Assembly (NCBI GenBank): GCA_902791085.1
Contig: CADAUN010000010.1
Coordinates: 1-16,179 of the forward strand
Reading direction: 5' to 3'
Origin: an uncultured Erysipelotrichaceae bacterium
GTDB taxonomy: Bacteria; Bacillota_I; Bacilli_A; RFN20; CAG-826
DNA length: 16,179 nt
Of the stretch, positions 15,796-16,179 are shown one piece after another (the stretch's first letter is position 1; every line of letters begins with the position of its first letter). The notes under the pieces were generated by a model. That model saw only the letters and a program-made list of their open reading frames with translations, made no database searches and was not told where the DNA came from. A program made the translations under genes and the position numbers.

Positions 15796-15870
15796 GTTTT
15801 CCGATGGGAAAACCAAAAGAAGAAAGAGCAGCATGAATTCCACTCTATCCACACCACTCTTTCTGCTTTT
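15796..15870 (-). promoter_or_regulatory. Hairpin-rich 5' leader of the unknown gene
   Basis: Two structures lie between the AT-rich region and the gene start. One is a perfect 7 bp hairpin (GTTTTCC 15796-15802, GGAAAAC 15807-15813) with a four-base loop, ending about seven bases before the Shine-Dalgarno. The other is a longer stem, 15815-15828 with 15857-15870, 13 of 14 pairs matched around a 28-base loop. On the minus strand its 3' arm is pyrimidine-rich (CTCTTTCTTCTTTT) and leads into GGTTTTCCC, so it could be a leader terminator or attenuator, or the terminator of a gene beyond the window. No known riboswitch class was recognised. Confidence 0.45.
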
Positions 15871-16179
15871 ACCTTAGAATAAACGCCAAGAAATACAAAT
15901 ATATATTTTTATATAAAATATCGTTTTTAAGATATTTTTAATAAAATTGTAAAACTACTTATACTCCTTTATTTTAGTTTAAAAATCTTTTGATTATGGC
16001 ATAAACAAATTTTCTTTTATTAGATGGGTAAATCGCTTTTCACGAAAACTTTATTAAAGTATCAATAATAGATATCAATATTAAATCATTCTCTTTTTCA
16101 TTTTTAAGAGTTATTACAATTCGGTTTTTTCTCTTTTATTATTTTTACCGACATACCGAGACAAAAAGAAAACGGCGGT
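15871..16179. other. AT-rich non-coding stretch to window edge
   Basis: About 300 bases with much lower GC than the genes around it and frequent stops in all frames. It has many A/T runs and TATATA-like tracts around 15898-15920. I find no tRNA, convincing ORF, or paired -35/-10 set. On the minus strand AAAGGAG followed by TATAAG (near 15955-15972) resembles a ribosome site but no start codon follows at the right distance. It probably holds the promoter of the unknown gene and the end of a gene beyond the right edge. Confidence 0.6.
16060..16080. repeat. Short direct repeat TATCAATA
   Basis: TATCAATA occurs at 16060-16067 and again at 16073-16080, a 13-base step, within AT-rich DNA. It overlaps a GATATC palindrome. 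It could be a protein-binding repeat or chance, since the base composition is strongly skewed. Confidence 0.3.

Noticed and set aside
15940..15980. Small minus-strand gene after AAAGGAG in the AT-rich region
   Set aside because: No start codon follows at ribosome-site distance, and stops occur quickly in all frames.

Overview
The window looks like chromosomal DNA of a low- to mid-GC Bacillota, probably a Bacilli-type relative of the Acholeplasma/Erysipelotrichia groups. This is inferred from the gene content: YhaM, RecX, an Acholeplasma-type diacylglycerol glucosyltransferase with an MprF-like membrane protein, and a YwqA/YwqB-like SNF2/SWIM pair. TGA is used as a stop (YhaM, glycosyltransferase partner, RhaD, the last gene) and tryptophan is TGG, so the code is standard and this is not a Mycoplasma. 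I see no rRNA, tRNA, CRISPR array, insertion sequence or phage gene. Almost everything is on the minus strand.

Left edge, plus strand (1-1507): the C-terminal part of an exported protein with weak parvulin (PrsA/SurA) character, a hairpin terminator, then a HIT-family nucleotide hydrolase. A nested hairpin region lies between hit and the convergent yhaM. PrsA, Hit and YhaM genes are also near neighbours in Bacillus subtilis.

Minus-strand block A (5900 to 1597, read right to left): membrane flippase-like protein, GT4 glycosyltransferase, RecX and YhaM. Each overlaps the next by 4 to 29 bp, so membrane glycolipid synthesis, recombination control and RNA/DNA trimming share one apparent transcript. 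Block B (10610 to 5978): a SWIM zinc-finger protein overlapping a large SNF2-family ATPase.

Block C (14850 to 10695): rhaD, rhaB, a ROK-family sugar kinase and nagA, packed with a 4 bp overlap and gaps of 5 and 21 bp behind a good sigma-70-type promoter. It joins the last two steps of L-rhamnose breakdown (kinase, aldolase) to amino-sugar kinase/deacetylase functions. No rhamnose isomerase, transporter or GlcN6P deaminase is in view. RhaB lacks the usual C-terminal tail and the ROK protein lacks the usual zinc motif. Upstream is an unrecognised helical 277-residue protein with a hairpin-rich leader, then about 300 bp of very AT-rich apparently non-coding DNA to the right edge.

I do not see a clear new defence or mobile system. 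The points most worth following up are the mixed rhamnose/amino-sugar operon with its altered kinases, the possible leaderless start of the SWIM gene, and the unknown gene with its structured leader.
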